A DNA stretch of 45,544 bases from Comamonas sp. lk. GTDB lineage: Bacteria; Pseudomonadota; Gammaproteobacteria; Burkholderiales; Burkholderiaceae_C. A program made the translations under genes and the position numbers. Shown here in pieces: positions 1 through 8,280 of this stretch. The notes beneath the pieces were generated by a model. That model ran no database searches. It was not told the DNA's origin and worked only from the letters and a program-made list of their open reading frames with translations. How positions within the stretch are numbered: position 1 is the stretch's first letter; each line of letters opens with the position of its first letter. The DNA lies in NCBI GenBank assembly GCA_945865675.1, contig CAMBFO010000009.1, forward strand, positions 1-45,544, in the 5' to 3' direction.

Positions 1-42
1 GCCGACGAAGTTTTCGCTAAGGCGCGAAGTATTGCCCGGTGA
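1..42 (+). CDS. C-terminal end of an antitoxin (partial, runs off the left edge)
   Basis: Reading frame 1 is open from the window edge and ends in TGA at 40-42. The last 13 residues (ADEVFAKARSIAR) look like the tail of a short RelB-type 'addiction module' antitoxin. The stop overlaps the GTG start of the toxin at 39 (GTGA), which is the usual translational coupling of an antitoxin-toxin pair. Most of the gene lies outside the window, so the family is inferred mainly from the coupling to the toxin. Confidence 0.55.
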   Translation, partial: ADEVFAKARSIAR

Positions 43-335
43 TCAAGCCGCGTTTTCTACCAGCCGCTGCGTCCGAGCTATTGAAGGAAGTTGCCTACCA
101 CTCTAAGGTCCGTGATGGATTGGGTATCAGGTTTGAACATGCTGTCGAAAGTGCGGTAAAAAATGCGGTCTCCAATCCAACCGGTGGGGCTCCCTCGCCC
201 AAAGGCACCCGCAGCCGACTGGTGAAAGGTTTTCCCTTTAGCGTTGTGTATCGGGCGAGCGACACAGAAATCCTCGTCGTAGCTCTTATGCACCATAGAA
301 GAGAACCTGGATATTGGGCAGATCGCATAGCGTGA
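39..335 (+). CDS. RelE/ParE-family toxin
   Basis: A 98-residue protein with the ParE/RelE toxin pattern: an N-terminal FLPAAASELLKEVAYHS segment, a long amphipathic helix, then a basic RLVKGFPFSVVYR strand and a C-terminal ILVVALMHHRREPGYW segment. Family members bind a cognate antitoxin. When free they cleave mRNA (RelE type) or poison gyrase (ParE type), and the sequence does not decide which. The GTG start is chosen because it overlaps the upstream stop. The length is normal for the family, so the toxin looks intact. Confidence 0.8.
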   Translation: MIKPRFLPAAASELLKEVAYHSKVRDGLGIRFEHAVESAVKNAVSNPTGGAPSPKGTRSRLVKGFPFSVVYRASDTEILVVALMHHRREPGYWADRIA

Positions 336-423
336 CGGCCAACCCTACAGTCCAGGGGACGCGCCGCGAAAAAGCCGCGGCACGCATGGGTACACCAAAG
401 AGTTCAATCTCGCGCTAGTTCAC

Positions 424-2682
424 TTAAGTCAGCTTCAGCGGCAAGCTGCGCAAGCGTTTGCCGTTAAGGGCAAAAACTGCATTGGCCACGGCAGGCGCCA
501 AAGGCGGAACACCGGGCTCGCCCACACCGGCGGGTGTGCGCTCGCTGGACACGATGTAGGTGTGCACCTGCGGCGCATGCGCCATGCCCACCACGTAGTG
601 CTGGTGAAAATTGCGCTGCTGCACTTCGCCTTGCACGATATCCACTTCGCCCCAAAGCGCTGCGGACAGGGCAAACACTACCGAGCCTTCCATTTGCTGG
701 GCCACGATGGCCGGGTTCACCACGGTGCCGCAATCGATTGCGCAAAACACCTCGTGTACGCGCAAAGCGCCGCCTTCCAGCGACACGCGCGCCACCTGCG
801 CCACGATGGAGCCAAAGCTCTCGTGCAGCGCGATGCCTTGGGCCTGCCCTTCGGGCAGCGTCTTGCCCCATTGGGCTTTTTCGGCAGCCAGATTCAGCAC
901 CGCCAGATGGCGCGGCGCGTCTTGCAGCCATTGCTGCCGAAAGGCCAGTGGGTTGGTGCCAGCCTTGGCGGCCAGTTCGTCGATAAAGCTTTCCGAGAAA
1001 AACGCGTTGTGCGAATGGCCCACCGAGCGCCAAAAGCCTACCGGTATGCCCACTTTGGTGGCCACATGTGCCATTTTTTGGTGGGCAAAGCCGTAGGGCA
1101 GATCAAACAAGCCTTCGGAGTCGGTTTTGTCGGGCGCGTCGAATGGGCCGGCAAACGCAGGTAGCGCCCGCTCCATCCAGCGCGGGCTGATGGAGTCACC
1201 AGCGGATTTGATTTGCAGGCTTTGCACTTGGCCCAGCCCGTCGTGGCTGGCTTGCAGTTGGGCCACATGCATGGGTCGGAAAAAGTCGTGCGTGCTGTCC
1301 TCTTCACGCGACCAGCTGAGCTGCACCGGCTGGCCGGGCAGGGCCATGGCCACTTGCGCGGCGAGCACCACATAGTCCACCTCCAAGCGCCGACCAAAAC
1401 CGCCGCCCAGCAGGGTGATGTGAATCTCTACTTTCGCCAGCGGTAGCCCGGCTGCCTTGGCCGCCGCTTCGCGCGCGGCCTCGGGCACTTGGGTGGGCGC
1501 CCAAAGGCTGAGTTTGCCGTCTTGCAGCCAGGCGGTGCAGTTCATGGGCTCCATCGTCATGTGGCCCAGGTAGGGCGCGCTGTACGTGGCGCTGAGCGTG
1601 TCGCCGCTTGCGGGCGGCGTGCCACGCTCGTGGAAGGTGTAGCCCTCTTCCTTGGCCAGTTGGTCTTGCAATTGCTCTGCGGCCTGCTTGGTGTCCAGTG
1701 CGCCTTGCGGGCGCTGCGCCCATTGCACTTGCAGCGCCTCTGCGCCTTGGCGGGCGTGCCAGGTGGTTTTGCCCACCACCGCCAGGCCATCGTTGGCGCC
1801 GTGGCTGGGCTTGAGCGGGATGACTTTCAGCACGCCGGGCAGAGCCAGCGCCGCAGCGCTGTCCACCGACTGCACGCTGCCGCCGATCATCGGGCACAGG
1901 CGCACGGCGGCAAACACCATATTGGGCAAGCGCACGTCCAGACCGGAAGTGGCACTGCCGCTGCTCTTGGCCCACAAGTCTGTGCGCGGCGCGGGGCTGC
2001 CAATGAGCTTCCAGTCCTTGCGCGCCTTGGGGCTTACCGCGCCGGGGTTGAGCTTGGCCGCTGCTGCGGCAAATTGCCCGAAGTGACCTTCTTTGCCCGA
2101 CGTGTGGCTGATTTTTCCTTGCTTAAACACAAGCTCGCCTACCGGCACTTGCCATTGCGCGGCTGCCGCTTGGGCCAGGCCAGAGCGCGCGCTGGCAGCG
2201 GCCAGGCGCACCGGCTCCCAGGCATCGGCCACGCTAGACGAGCCGCCGGTCATGATCAAGCCCAACTCGCGCCCGACTTTGGCAGTCAGCCACTGCGCGG
2301 TTTTGACCGTCGCGCTGCGTTTGCCCTCTTCAGTTTGCTGCGGGTGGAATGGCAAAAAGGCCAGCACGGCGGCCACGTTGCCGTATAGGGCATCGGGCCC
2401 GGCTTGCTCTAAGCGCACTTTGTCCAAAGCAATGTCCAGCTCTTCGGCGGCCAGCATGGCCAGCGCGGTGTGCACCCCCTGGCCCATTTCGCTGCGCGGC
2501 ATGGCCAGCGCCACCGAGCCGTCCTCGCCAATCTTGATCCAGCTGTTCAGCCCCACGCTGCCTTGCGTGGGCAACATGCTGTCTGCGCTGCCCAAGCGGC
2601 TGCGCGGCGGCGCCACACCCCAGCCCACCAGCAATGCGCTGCCTGCGCCCAGGGCGCTTAGCAAAATCGTGCGCCGCTTCAT
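424..2682 (-). CDS. iorB: Molybdopterin-binding subunit of an isoquinoline 1-oxidoreductase-type dehydrogenase
   Basis: A 752-residue large subunit of the xanthine dehydrogenase superfamily. It begins with a twin-arginine type leader ([20 protein letters not shown]), so the enzyme is probably exported folded to the periplasm. A GGGFGRR cofactor-binding motif lies near residues 426-432 and GVGEPG near 719-724; the glutamate in the latter matches the catalytic Glu of molybdenum hydroxylases. Length and single-chain layout fit IorB-like proteins that hydroxylate N-heterocycles or oxidise aldehydes; the substrate cannot be read from sequence. The start overlaps the stop of the [2Fe-2S] subunit gene by 4 bp (ATGA). 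No cytochrome c subunit or XdhC-type maturation gene is visible next to it. Confidence 0.85.
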   Translation of the reverse strand: MKRRTILLSALGAGSALLVGWGVAPPRSRLGSADSMLPTQGSVGLNSWIKIGEDGSVALAMPRSEMGQGVHTALAMLAAEELDIALDKVRLEQAGPDALYGNVAAVLAFLPFHPQQTEEGKRSATVKTAQWLTAKVGRELGLIMTGGSSSVADAWEPVRLAAASARSGLAQAAAAQWQVPVGELVFKQGKISHTSGKEGHFGQFAAAAAKLNPGAVSPKARKDWKLIGSPAPRTDLWAKSSGSATSGLDVRLPNMVFAAVRLCPMIGGSVQSVDSAAALALPGVLKVIPLKPSHGANDGLAVVGKTTWHARQGAEALQVQWAQRPQGALDTKQAAEQLQDQLAKEEGYTFHERGTPPASGDTLSATYSAPYLGHMTMEPMNCTAWLQDGKLSLWAPTQVPEAAREAAAKAAGLPLAKVEIHITLLGGGFGRRLEVDYVVLAAQVAMALPGQPVQLSWSREEDSTHDFFRPMHVAQLQASHDGLGQVQSLQIKSAGDSISPRWMERALPAFAGPFDAPDKTDSEGLFDLPYGFAHQKMAHVATKVGIPVGFWRSVGHSHNAFFSESFIDELAAKAGTNPLAFRQQWLQDAPRHLAVLNLAAEKAQWGKTLPEGQAQGIALHESFGSIVAQVARVSLEGGALRVHEVFCAIDCGTVVNPAIVAQQMEGSVVFALSAALWGEVDIVQGEVQQRNFHQHYVVGMAHAPQVHTYIVSSERTPAGVGEPGVPPLAPAVANAVFALNGKRLRSLPLKLT

Positions 2683-3203
2683 GCTGCGCTCCCTGTGGCT
2701 TGGGGGGCTGCGCCACTACTTGCGCTTTTAGTCGCGCTAGTGCTCGGGCTAGGCATTGGGCTATTGGCAGCGCGATGAATCGCGGCGCGTACCCGTTGGT
2801 AGGTGCCGCAGCGGCAGATATTGCTCATGGCCGCGTCGATGTCGGCATCGGTGGGGTGGGGCGTACGCGCAAGCAGCGCGGCGGCGGCCATCAGCATGCC
2901 GCTTTGGCAATAGCCGCACTGGGGCACTTGCTCGGCGATCCAGGCTTGTTGCAGCGCATGGGGATGCTCGGCGCTGCCCAGCGATTCGATGGTGCGGATG
3001 TCCTTCCCCTGCATCGCAGACACCGGCGTAACGCAAGAGCGCACCGCCTGGCCGTCCACATGCACCGTGCACGCGCCGCAGGCGGCAATGCCGCAGCCAA
3101 ATTTGGTGCCGGTCAGGTTGAGTTGGTCGCGCAGCACCCACAACAAGGGCGTGGCAGGGTCGGCGTCGGCGTGGGTGCGCTGGCCGTTGATTTGGAGTTG
3201 CAT
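2679..3203 (-). CDS. iorA: [2Fe-2S] subunit of the isoquinoline 1-oxidoreductase-type dehydrogenase
   Basis: A 174-residue small subunit with both expected clusters. The plant-ferredoxin-like cluster uses Cys37, Cys42, Cys45 and Cys57 ([16 protein letters not shown]). The helical-domain cluster uses Cys96, Cys99, Cys130 and Cys132 (CGYCQSGM and CRCGTY). It passes electrons from the molybdenum site in the downstream subunit to an external acceptor. About 20-25 residues at the C terminus are Ser/Ala/Thr-rich and not part of the core fold. It is the first gene of a two-gene operon and is coupled to the large-subunit gene by a 4-bp overlap. Confidence 0.87.
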   Translation of the reverse strand: MQLQINGQRTHADADPATPLLWVLRDQLNLTGTKFGCGIAACGACTVHVDGQAVRSCVTPVSAMQGKDIRTIESLGSAEHPHALQQAWIAEQVPQCGYCQSGMLMAAAALLARTPHPTDADIDAAMSNICRCGTYQRVRAAIHRAANSPMPSPSTSATKSASSGAAPQATGSAA

Positions 3204-3327
3204 ACGAAGTCTTCCCGCTGGGGATAGTTGTTTTTAGCGGGGAGTATGGTAACGGGAGGGGAAAGACCTTTGGGTGTTTCGGGCAGAGACTCTGTTGCAA
3301 AGGCCAGGCGCTTAACTTGAAAAACAA

Positions 3328-3357
3328 AAAATATTGATAATGATTTTTAATTTTCAA
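3328..3357 (-). promoter_or_regulatory. Candidate promoter with a Fur-box-like element upstream of iorA-iorB
   Basis: On the minus strand TTGAAA (3357-3352) and TATTTT (3333-3328) are separated by 18 bp. Between them, on the plus strand, TGATAATGATTTTTA (3335-3349) matches 12 of 14 informative positions of the 7-1-7 Fur consensus TGATAAT-N-ATTATCA. An operator inside the -35/-10 spacer is a standard repressor position. The surrounding 60 bases are very AT-rich, so a chance match is possible. Control of iorAB by iron is only inferred. Confidence 0.3.
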
Positions 3358-3435
3358 TTTATAGTAATAACAAGGAAACTGCTCGCTAACCAGATTTAAC
3401 AGGCGAGCAGGCCGCACCTTAGGAGGCACTGACCC

Positions 3436-3846
3436 ATGTCCCCATTCGAAGCCAAAGAAATCATTGAGGCTCTTGCAAATGGAATCAATCCAGAAACTGG
3501 CGAGATTCTGCCGGCGCAAAGCAACTTCAATAGTCCGCAGGTAATTCGCGCTCTTTTTGCAGCCACAAAGGCTCTCGAAAGCGCTGTAAAGCTCGCAGAG
3601 CGAAACGATTCGCTGCCTGGCAACGCAGGACGTTCTTGGTCGGAAATAGAAGACAAAGAGCTTATTGCTAGCTTTGACGCAGGAGCGCCCGTCAAAAAAA
3701 TCGCCACTAAGCATGGTCGAACTCTTGGGGCTATTGCCTCTCGTCTAGTTCGCCTCGGAAGGATCAAAGACCGCGCCGATCCACGTCTCGGTGCCCAACC
3801 CACCAATGCACCGGACCTGTCGCGGCAAGACGTGCCAGTACGATGA
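3436..3846 (+). CDS. Small unrecognised protein with a SANT/HTH-like segment
   Basis: A 136-residue protein with a perfect AGGAGG ribosome-binding site at 3421-3426, 9 bases before the ATG. The N-terminal half contains ALANGINPETGEILP followed by a predicted helical segment ending VIRALFAATKALESA. The second half has SWSEIEDKELIASFDAG and IATKHGRTLGAIASRLVRLG, resembling the tryptophan-plus-helices pattern of Myb/SANT-like DNA-binding modules. I do not recognise the family by name. It lies between the iorAB promoter region and a BrnT/BrnA module and has no obvious operon partner. DNA binding is inferred only. Confidence 0.7.
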   Translation: MSPFEAKEIIEALANGINPETGEILPAQSNFNSPQVIRALFAATKALESAVKLAERNDSLPGNAGRSWSEIEDKELIASFDAGAPVKKIATKHGRTLGAIASRLVRLGRIKDRADPRLGAQPTNAPDLSRQDVPVR

Positions 3847-3867
3847 ATTGAGACCTCGAATTTCATT

Positions 3868-3895
3868 TTGCAGCACTTTATTTTGTAGATACAAT
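3868..3895 (+). promoter_or_regulatory. Promoter of the first brnT-brnA module, probably leaderless
   Basis: TTGCAG (3868-3873) and TACAAT (3890-3895) are spaced by 16 bp and match sigma-70 elements well. Only 5 bases separate the -10 element from the ATG at 3901, so transcription should start at or next to the start codon. A small palindrome, TTGTA-GA-TACAA (3883-3894), covers the -10 element and is a plausible site for autoregulation by the antitoxin. Confidence 0.5.
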
Positions 3896-3900
3896 TAAAT

Positions 3901-4182
3901 ATGCTCACATGGGACGAACCAAAGCGCAAGTTGAACATCAAGAATCACGGGCTTGACTTCGTTGGATGCGATGCAATCTGGGACCACTTCACAGTGACCC
4001 GCGAGGACAAGCGGCAAGGCTATGGCGAAGTGCGCCTGGTCTGTTTCGGTCTTCTGGGGGGCGATGTGCTTGTGATGGTTTACACCGAGCGCCCGAGAGG
4101 GCCTCATGTAATATCGCTGCGAAAGGCAGAAAAACATGAAACTCGCTACTACCGCCAAGTTGCCAAAGAAAACCTCGGCTAA
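3901..4182 (+). CDS. brnT: BrnT-family ribonuclease toxin
   Basis: A 93-residue protein with the BrnT pattern: WDEPKRKLNIKNHGLDF at the N terminus, a central RLVCFGLLGGDVLVMVYTER strand pair, and a C-terminal ISLRKAEKHETRYY. BrnT is a RelE-fold ribonuclease toxin neutralised by BrnA. The toxin gene comes first, as usual for this family, and overlaps brnA by 47 bases. There is no Shine-Dalgarno sequence before the ATG, consistent with the promoter lying directly against it. Confidence 0.9.
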   Translation: MLTWDEPKRKLNIKNHGLDFVGCDAIWDHFTVTREDKRQGYGEVRLVCFGLLGGDVLVMVYTERPRGPHVISLRKAEKHETRYYRQVAKENLG

Positions 4183-4435
4183 GGTCAACGACCCAGACAA
4201 CCCAGCGTGGACAGAGGACATGCTGGGTGCGCCAGTCCTGAAGCGTGGACGTGGGCCGCAAGCCACCCCTACGAAGGTGCTCACATCGGTCCGATTGGAT
4301 GCGGACATCCTGGAGTTCTTCAAGTCTAAAGGGGCTGGCTATCAATCGCGTATCAATGCTGCACTTCGTATGGAGGTGGAGCGAAATTTGACGGCTCGTC
4401 CAAGCCCGACAACGCGTAAGCACGTAGCGGCTTGA
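4136..4435 (+). CDS. brnA: BrnA-family antitoxin
   Basis: A 99-residue protein. The C-terminal half has the ribbon-helix-helix pattern seen in BrnA (VLTSVRLDADILEFFKSKG then GYQSRINAALRMEVE). The N-terminal region contains DNPAWTEDMLGAP, shared with the longer BrnA subgroup, and is likely the toxin-binding arm. It starts inside the brnT coding region (47-base overlap), which supports joint translation. BrnA proteins bind DNA as dimers and repress their own operon; the palindrome at 3883-3894 is a candidate site. Confidence 0.88.
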   Translation: MKLATTAKLPKKTSAKVNDPDNPAWTEDMLGAPVLKRGRGPQATPTKVLTSVRLDADILEFFKSKGAGYQSRINAALRMEVERNLTARPSPTTRKHVAA

Positions 4436-4578
4436 CTTTGCCCTTAGGCATTAGGCGAACTCTGCAATCAACCAAGCTTGCAACAGCGTTCGTCGCCAGC
4501 CGTTTAGCTCAAGCGGCAGATTCCAAAGAATCCTTCGCAGATACATCAGTTTTAGACCGCCTGAGGCCCCATCGCATC

Positions 4579-5529
4579 TCACATTGCCCGGATCTGACCT
4601 CGTGCCAACACCGCCTCTTGCGTGTGCCCCAAGCCAGCCAATCCCTGCAACACATCCCCAATCAGCAAAACACAAGGGCTAGCCATCCGCTGTTCATTCA
4701 GCGTTTGGTGCAAGCAATCCAAGGTGCATAAAGCCTGCCGCTGCGAGGGCAAGGTAGCGTCTTGCACGATAGCCACCGGCGTATTGGCGGGCAGGCCGTG
4801 TAGCAGTTCATCTTGAATCCGCTGCGCGGCGGCAACGCCCATGTAGACCACCAGGGTGAGTTTGGCCTGGCGGGCGGTGTGGGCCAGCGCACGCCAGTCG
4901 GTGCCGGGGTCGCCGAGTTTGGCGTGGCCGGTCACCATCAGCACGCCATGGGCATGGTCGCGGTGGGTTAGGGCGGTGTTCAGCGAGGCCAGTGCGCCCA
5001 AGGCGGCGGTGATGCCGTTGACCACTTGCACCCGGATGCCCGCTTGTTGCAGGGCCTCGATTTCTTCGCCGCTGCGGCCAAATACCAAGGGGTCGCCGCC
5101 CTTCAGGCGCACCACGTTTTCGCCCTTCTGTGCTTCGCTGACCATCAACTTTTCAATAAAGGCCTGCGGCGTGGACGCGCAGCCGCCGCGCTTGCCGACA
5201 TAGACGATGCGGGCCTTGGGGCTGGCGTGGGCCAGCACGGCTTCGTTCACCAGGTCGTCCACCAAAATGACGGTGGCCGCGGCAATGGTTTTGACAGCTT
5301 TGAGCGTCAGCAAATCCGGGTCGCCCGGCCCGGCGCCCACCAGACTGACTTGGCCTGCGGGTTTAGGGATAGCCGTCAAAAGAACGTCATCGCGAGGAGC
5401 GGAGCGACGCGGCGATCCATGAGCCGCTGATGTATCAAGAATGCTGGATTGCTTCGCTTCGCTCGCAATGACGGAGTTGCGGGCTAGCAGCGGTTTCTTG
5501 GAACTTGGCCCAGGTGTTTTTGTAGTCAT
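4579..5529 (-). CDS. cobA: Uroporphyrinogen-III C-methyltransferase with a repeat-derived N-terminal extension
   Basis: The core from about residue 59 is a standard SAM-dependent uroporphyrinogen-III methyltransferase. It has VSLVGAGPGDPDLLTL, then YVGKRGG, VRLKGGDPLVFGRSGEE, VVNGITAALGALAS and LVVYMGV. It makes precorrin-2 for siroheme or cobalamin. The first 58 residues are atypical: about residues 18-49 are encoded by the palindromic repeat at 5385-5473 (SVIASEAKQSS and RRSAPRDDV are its hallmark translations). The ATG is supported by a 4-bp ATGA overlap with the preceding ybiB-like gene. A TTG at codon 51 (5379-5377), just past the repeat, is an alternative start that would give a normal-length enzyme. 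Confidence 0.88.
   Translation of the reverse strand: MTTKTPGPSSKKPLLARNSVIASEAKQSSILDTSAAHGSPRRSAPRDDVLLTAIPKPAGQVSLVGAGPGDPDLLTLKAVKTIAAATVILVDDLVNEAVLAHASPKARIVYVGKRGGCASTPQAFIEKLMVSEAQKGENVVRLKGGDPLVFGRSGEEIEALQQAGIRVQVVNGITAALGALASLNTALTHRDHAHGVLMVTGHAKLGDPGTDWRALAHTARQAKLTLVVYMGVAAAQRIQDELLHGLPANTPVAIVQDATLPSQRQALCTLDCLHQTLNEQRMASPCVLLIGDVLQGLAGLGHTQEAVLARGQIRAM
5385..5473. repeat. Dispersed palindromic repeat (REP/MITE-like) inside cobA
   Basis: An 89-base imperfect inverted repeat. The left arm 5385-5419 begins CGTCATCGCGAGGAGCGGAG and the right arm 5445-5473 ends GCTCGCAATGACG; the two pair as CGTCAT-GCGAG...CTCGC-ATGACG. This is the widespread bacterial dispersed element recognisable from its translation 'VIASEAKQSS'. 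It normally sits between genes. Here it lies wholly within the annotated cobA frame and remains open. No second copy was seen in this window. Confidence 0.8.
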
Positions 5530-6443
5530 TCAGCACTTTCCATGCGGGAAATAAGTCGGGAAATTTCAATCACTTGTTGGGCTATCGGCGCGGGCACAGG
5601 CTGCCCGCCGTCCATCACGGCACGGATGTAGTCAGCGGTACCGGGGGCGTCAATGCCGGCTGGCAACGCGGGCAGGTTGCCCAAACTGCCACTTTGCGCT
5701 TCCTGAGAAAACACGTTTTCACCCGCGATAAAGCCTTGCATTTTTGGCAGGCGGCGCGCATCGGCCACGGCTTCGCCCTCGGTGCCGCGCAAGAGCAGGG
5801 CGTTGGCCTTCATCAGTTGCAAAGTGGCAGCCATAGAGTGCGCGTATTCCGGGTGGGTGTAGTTGGTCACCAGCAGGCTGGGGCCAGCGCAAGGGTTCAT
5901 CAGCTTGACCAGGCTGTGGGCCGAATTGCGCAAGTGAACTACTCGGCGCACTTCCAGCAGCCTTTGCAGGCCAGTGCTTAAAGCGGCGGTGAGATAAAAG
6001 GCCACTTCGCCAGCGACCAGTGGCGCAAAGCTGCTGCGCGCATGGATGCCCAGTTGGGCAAGCACTTCGGCGGTAAACACGCGGCTGTTTTCGGTAGGCG
6101 TGCCGTGGATCATGACGGGGTGGCCTTCGCGCGCCAGCAACAAGGCCAGCAAGGGCGTGAGTACCGGAATTTTGCGGGCCCCGTTGTAGCTGGGGATGAC
6201 CACGACGGCTTTGTCGCCGGCTGGGACGGTGTGCAGGCGCGGTTCCGTGGCGTCCAGAAAACCGGCCATTTCTTCGGGCGTTTCGCCCTTGACGCGCATG
6301 GCCAGGCAAAAGGCACCCACTTCCAGGTCGCTCACCTCGCCATCGAGCAACTGGCTCCACAAATCGGTGGCTTGGGCGCGGCTCAGCCCGCGCGCACCAT
6401 CTTTGCCGCGACCAATTTCCCGCAAGTACATGCCAATAGCCAT
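5526..6443 (-). CDS. ybiB: YbiB-like protein (anthranilate phosphoribosyltransferase-fold, TrpD2 family)
   Basis: A 305-residue protein resembling the TrpD-like glycosyltransferase family 3 fold. It has an N-terminal helical domain (LREIGRGKDGARGLSRAQA, FCLAMRVKGETPEEMAGFLDA) followed by an alpha/beta domain with VVVIPSYNGARK and MIHGTPTENSRVFTAEVLAQLGI. YbiB-family proteins are dimeric nucleic-acid binders linked to the DNA damage response in E. coli rather than enzymes of tryptophan synthesis. It is the upstream gene of a two-gene unit with cobA, its TGA overlapping the cobA ATG. A second in-frame ATG occurs at codon 5. Confidence 0.83.
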   Translation of the reverse strand: MAIGMYLREIGRGKDGARGLSRAQATDLWSQLLDGEVSDLEVGAFCLAMRVKGETPEEMAGFLDATEPRLHTVPAGDKAVVVIPSYNGARKIPVLTPLLALLLAREGHPVMIHGTPTENSRVFTAEVLAQLGIHARSSFAPLVAGEVAFYLTAALSTGLQRLLEVRRVVHLRNSAHSLVKLMNPCAGPSLLVTNYTHPEYAHSMAATLQLMKANALLLRGTEGEAVADARRLPKMQGFIAGENVFSQEAQSGSLGNLPALPAGIDAPGTADYIRAVMDGGQPVPAPIAQQVIEISRLISRMESAE

Positions 6444-6512
6444 GGGGCGATTGTCCGCGAGCGGTGCGAACCGGCGGCTATGAGCTTATGCAGAACCCTT
6501 GCGCGGCAAAAG

Positions 6513-7003
6513 TCAGACCGGCGCTTTCCAGTAGTGGTACGTCCAGGCGGTGGCAAAGCCGAAGCGGCGGTACAAGGACAGTGCCGGGGCGTTATCCGCT
6601 TCCACCTGTAAAAAAGCGCGGCTAATGCCGCGCTGGCGTGCAAAGCCGACAAAGGCTGTGAGCAGGGATGTGCCCAGGCCTTGGCCCTGCGCGTTGGGCA
6701 GGGTCCGCATGCCGTGCACGCTGAGCCAATCTCGGCTGACACACGCCGTACCCGCCGCTAGCGAAGCACCCGCGCTTTGCACATAGGCGTAGCGGGCAAA
6801 GCGGCTGCGGCTGAGCAATTGCACCCGCAAGGCGCCATCGGCTACGTCAAAGCCTAGGGCGGTATAGACGCTGGCCCAGGCGTGGGCGGGGGCATCTAGC
6901 AGGTTGACTTTGGGGCGCTCCCTTTCGCTGCGGGGCAGACGGCGTCCAGCGTGGCGCGTTCCAGGCTTTCAATGTCGTGCAATGCGAGGGTGGTTTCGGG
7001 CAT
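6513..7003 (-). pseudogene. GNAT acetyltransferase gene, frameshifted and internally shortened
   Basis: Translation from the ATG at 7003 gives [20 protein letters not shown] and stops after 34 residues at 6900-6902. A different frame then continues with LLDAPAHAWASVYTALGFDV and a clear acetyl-CoA-binding region (LPNAQGQGLGTSLL near 6615-6660) and ends at 6513 with the family-typical NAPALSLYRRFGFATAWTYHYW. One missing base in the CCCC run of the minus strand near 6912-6917 would join the two frames. Even so, the product is about 163 residues and lacks roughly 100 residues normally found between the N-terminal segment and the catalytic half. A TTG at 6830 could start a 105-residue remnant. I read this as a decaying gene. 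Confidence 0.65.
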
Positions 7004-7045
7004 GGCGGCATTGTGGCGCAGGGCTCGCCTACACTGTTGCCCGCT

Positions 7046-8269
7046 ATGAACCGAGCCGATGCCGCACCACATTCTGACCAAAGCCAGGACCAGGCGTTGT
7101 CGTCGGTGACGATAGCGGCCAAGGTGCCTAGCAAGCTTTCCGACGAGCCTTCCACCCAGGAAGCACGGCCCCTGCTGGTGCTGGGCTTTGAGTCTTCCTG
7201 CGACGAAACCGGCGTGGCCTTGGTAGAGATGCAGGGGCAAGCCGTGCCGCGATTGCTATCCCATGCTTTGTACAGCCAGGTGGAGATGCACCAAGCCTTT
7301 GGCGGCGTGGTGCCCGAGTTGGCCAGCCGCGACCATATCCGGCGCGTGCTGCCCTTAACTACCGAGGTCATGGTCAGCGCCGGACGCAGCTTGAACGAAG
7401 TAGCTGTGGTCGCCTACACGCGCGGCCCCGGCTTGGCGGGCGCCTTGCTGGTGGGCGCGGGGCTGGCTTGTGCGCTGGCGGCGGCCTTAGACAAACCCGT
7501 ACTTGGCGTCCACCATTTGGAAGGGCATTTGCTCTCGCCATTTTTGAGCGCCGACCCACCGCAGTTCCCCTTTGTAGCGCTGCTGGTATCGGGCGGACAC
7601 ACGCAACTGATGCGCGTCGATGGCGTGGGCCGCTACGAGATGCTGGGCGAAACGATTGATGACGCGGCGGGCGAGGCTTTTGACAAGTCGGCCAAGCTGA
7701 TGGGCCTGGGCTACCCCGGTGGTCCGGCCTTGGCGGCTTTGGCAGCGCAGGGTGACCCTAAGGCCTATGCCTTGCCCCGCCCTTTGCTGCACAGCGGCGA
7801 TTTGGATTTTTCATTTGCGGGGCTTAAGACGGCCGTGCTGGTGCAGTCGCAAAAAATGGTCTCCTCGCATGGCGCGCCGATTGCGCCTTCCGAATACACC
7901 TTGGCCTCCGGCGCCACGCCCGGTTTTGGCGCTTTGCCGGTCCAAACGCAGGCCGATCTGGCTGCTTCTACGCAAGCGGCGATTGCCGATGTGCTGGTAA
8001 AAAAATCGATGACTGCGCTTAAGACGACCGGCTTGCAACGACTTGTCGTTGCCGGAGGCGTTGGCGCGAACCGGTACTTGCGCGAGCAGCTCAATGCCCA
8101 ATGCGCAGCTCGCGGCGTGCGGGTGCATTACCCTGAGCTGCACTTATGCACCGACAACGGCGCCATGATCGCCCTGGCCGCCGCGATGCGATTGCAAAGC
8201 GGCATGCAAGAAGCCAAGCGCGACTACAGTTTTCACGTGCAGCCGCGCTGGCCTTTGCAGTCGCTTTGA
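7046..8269 (+). CDS. tsaD: tRNA N6-threonylcarbamoyladenosine transferase
   Basis: A 407-residue TsaD that transfers the threonylcarbamoyl group from TC-AMP to A37 of ANN-decoding tRNAs, working with TsaB and TsaE. Visible motifs: [14 protein letters not shown], the metal-binding pair His157/His161 in [24 protein letters not shown] and, near the end, [12 protein letters not shown] followed by CTDNGAMIA. The start chosen is the ATG at 7046; an in-frame ATG at 6977 would overlap the decayed GNAT gene on the other strand. Even from 7046 there is an extension of about 45 residues, Ser/Ala/Asp-rich, before the core. The gene is divergent from the GNAT remnant and convergent with hsp20. Confidence 0.95.
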   Translation: MNRADAAPHSDQSQDQALSSVTIAAKVPSKLSDEPSTQEARPLLVLGFESSCDETGVALVEMQGQAVPRLLSHALYSQVEMHQAFGGVVPELASRDHIRRVLPLTTEVMVSAGRSLNEVAVVAYTRGPGLAGALLVGAGLACALAAALDKPVLGVHHLEGHLLSPFLSADPPQFPFVALLVSGGHTQLMRVDGVGRYEMLGETIDDAAGEAFDKSAKLMGLGYPGGPALAALAAQGDPKAYALPRPLLHSGDLDFSFAGLKTAVLVQSQKMVSSHGAPIAPSEYTLASGATPGFGALPVQTQADLAASTQAAIADVLVKKSMTALKTTGLQRLVVAGGVGANRYLREQLNAQCAARGVRVHYPELHLCTDNGAMIALAAAMRLQSGMQEAKRDYSFHVQPRWPLQSL

Positions 8270-8280
8270 TACTGCGACGC

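Noticed and set aside
2761-3714. A 317-codon minus-strand frame crossing the iorA gene, its promoter region and the gene at 3436
   Set aside because: It overlaps two better-supported genes in other frames and includes an AT-rich non-coding stretch; no motif is seen.
4503-4565. tRNA-like stretch containing TTTAGCTCAAGCGGCAGA
   Set aside because: Resembles a D-arm, but no acceptor, anticodon or T-stem can be paired around it. At most a degenerate tRNA remnant.
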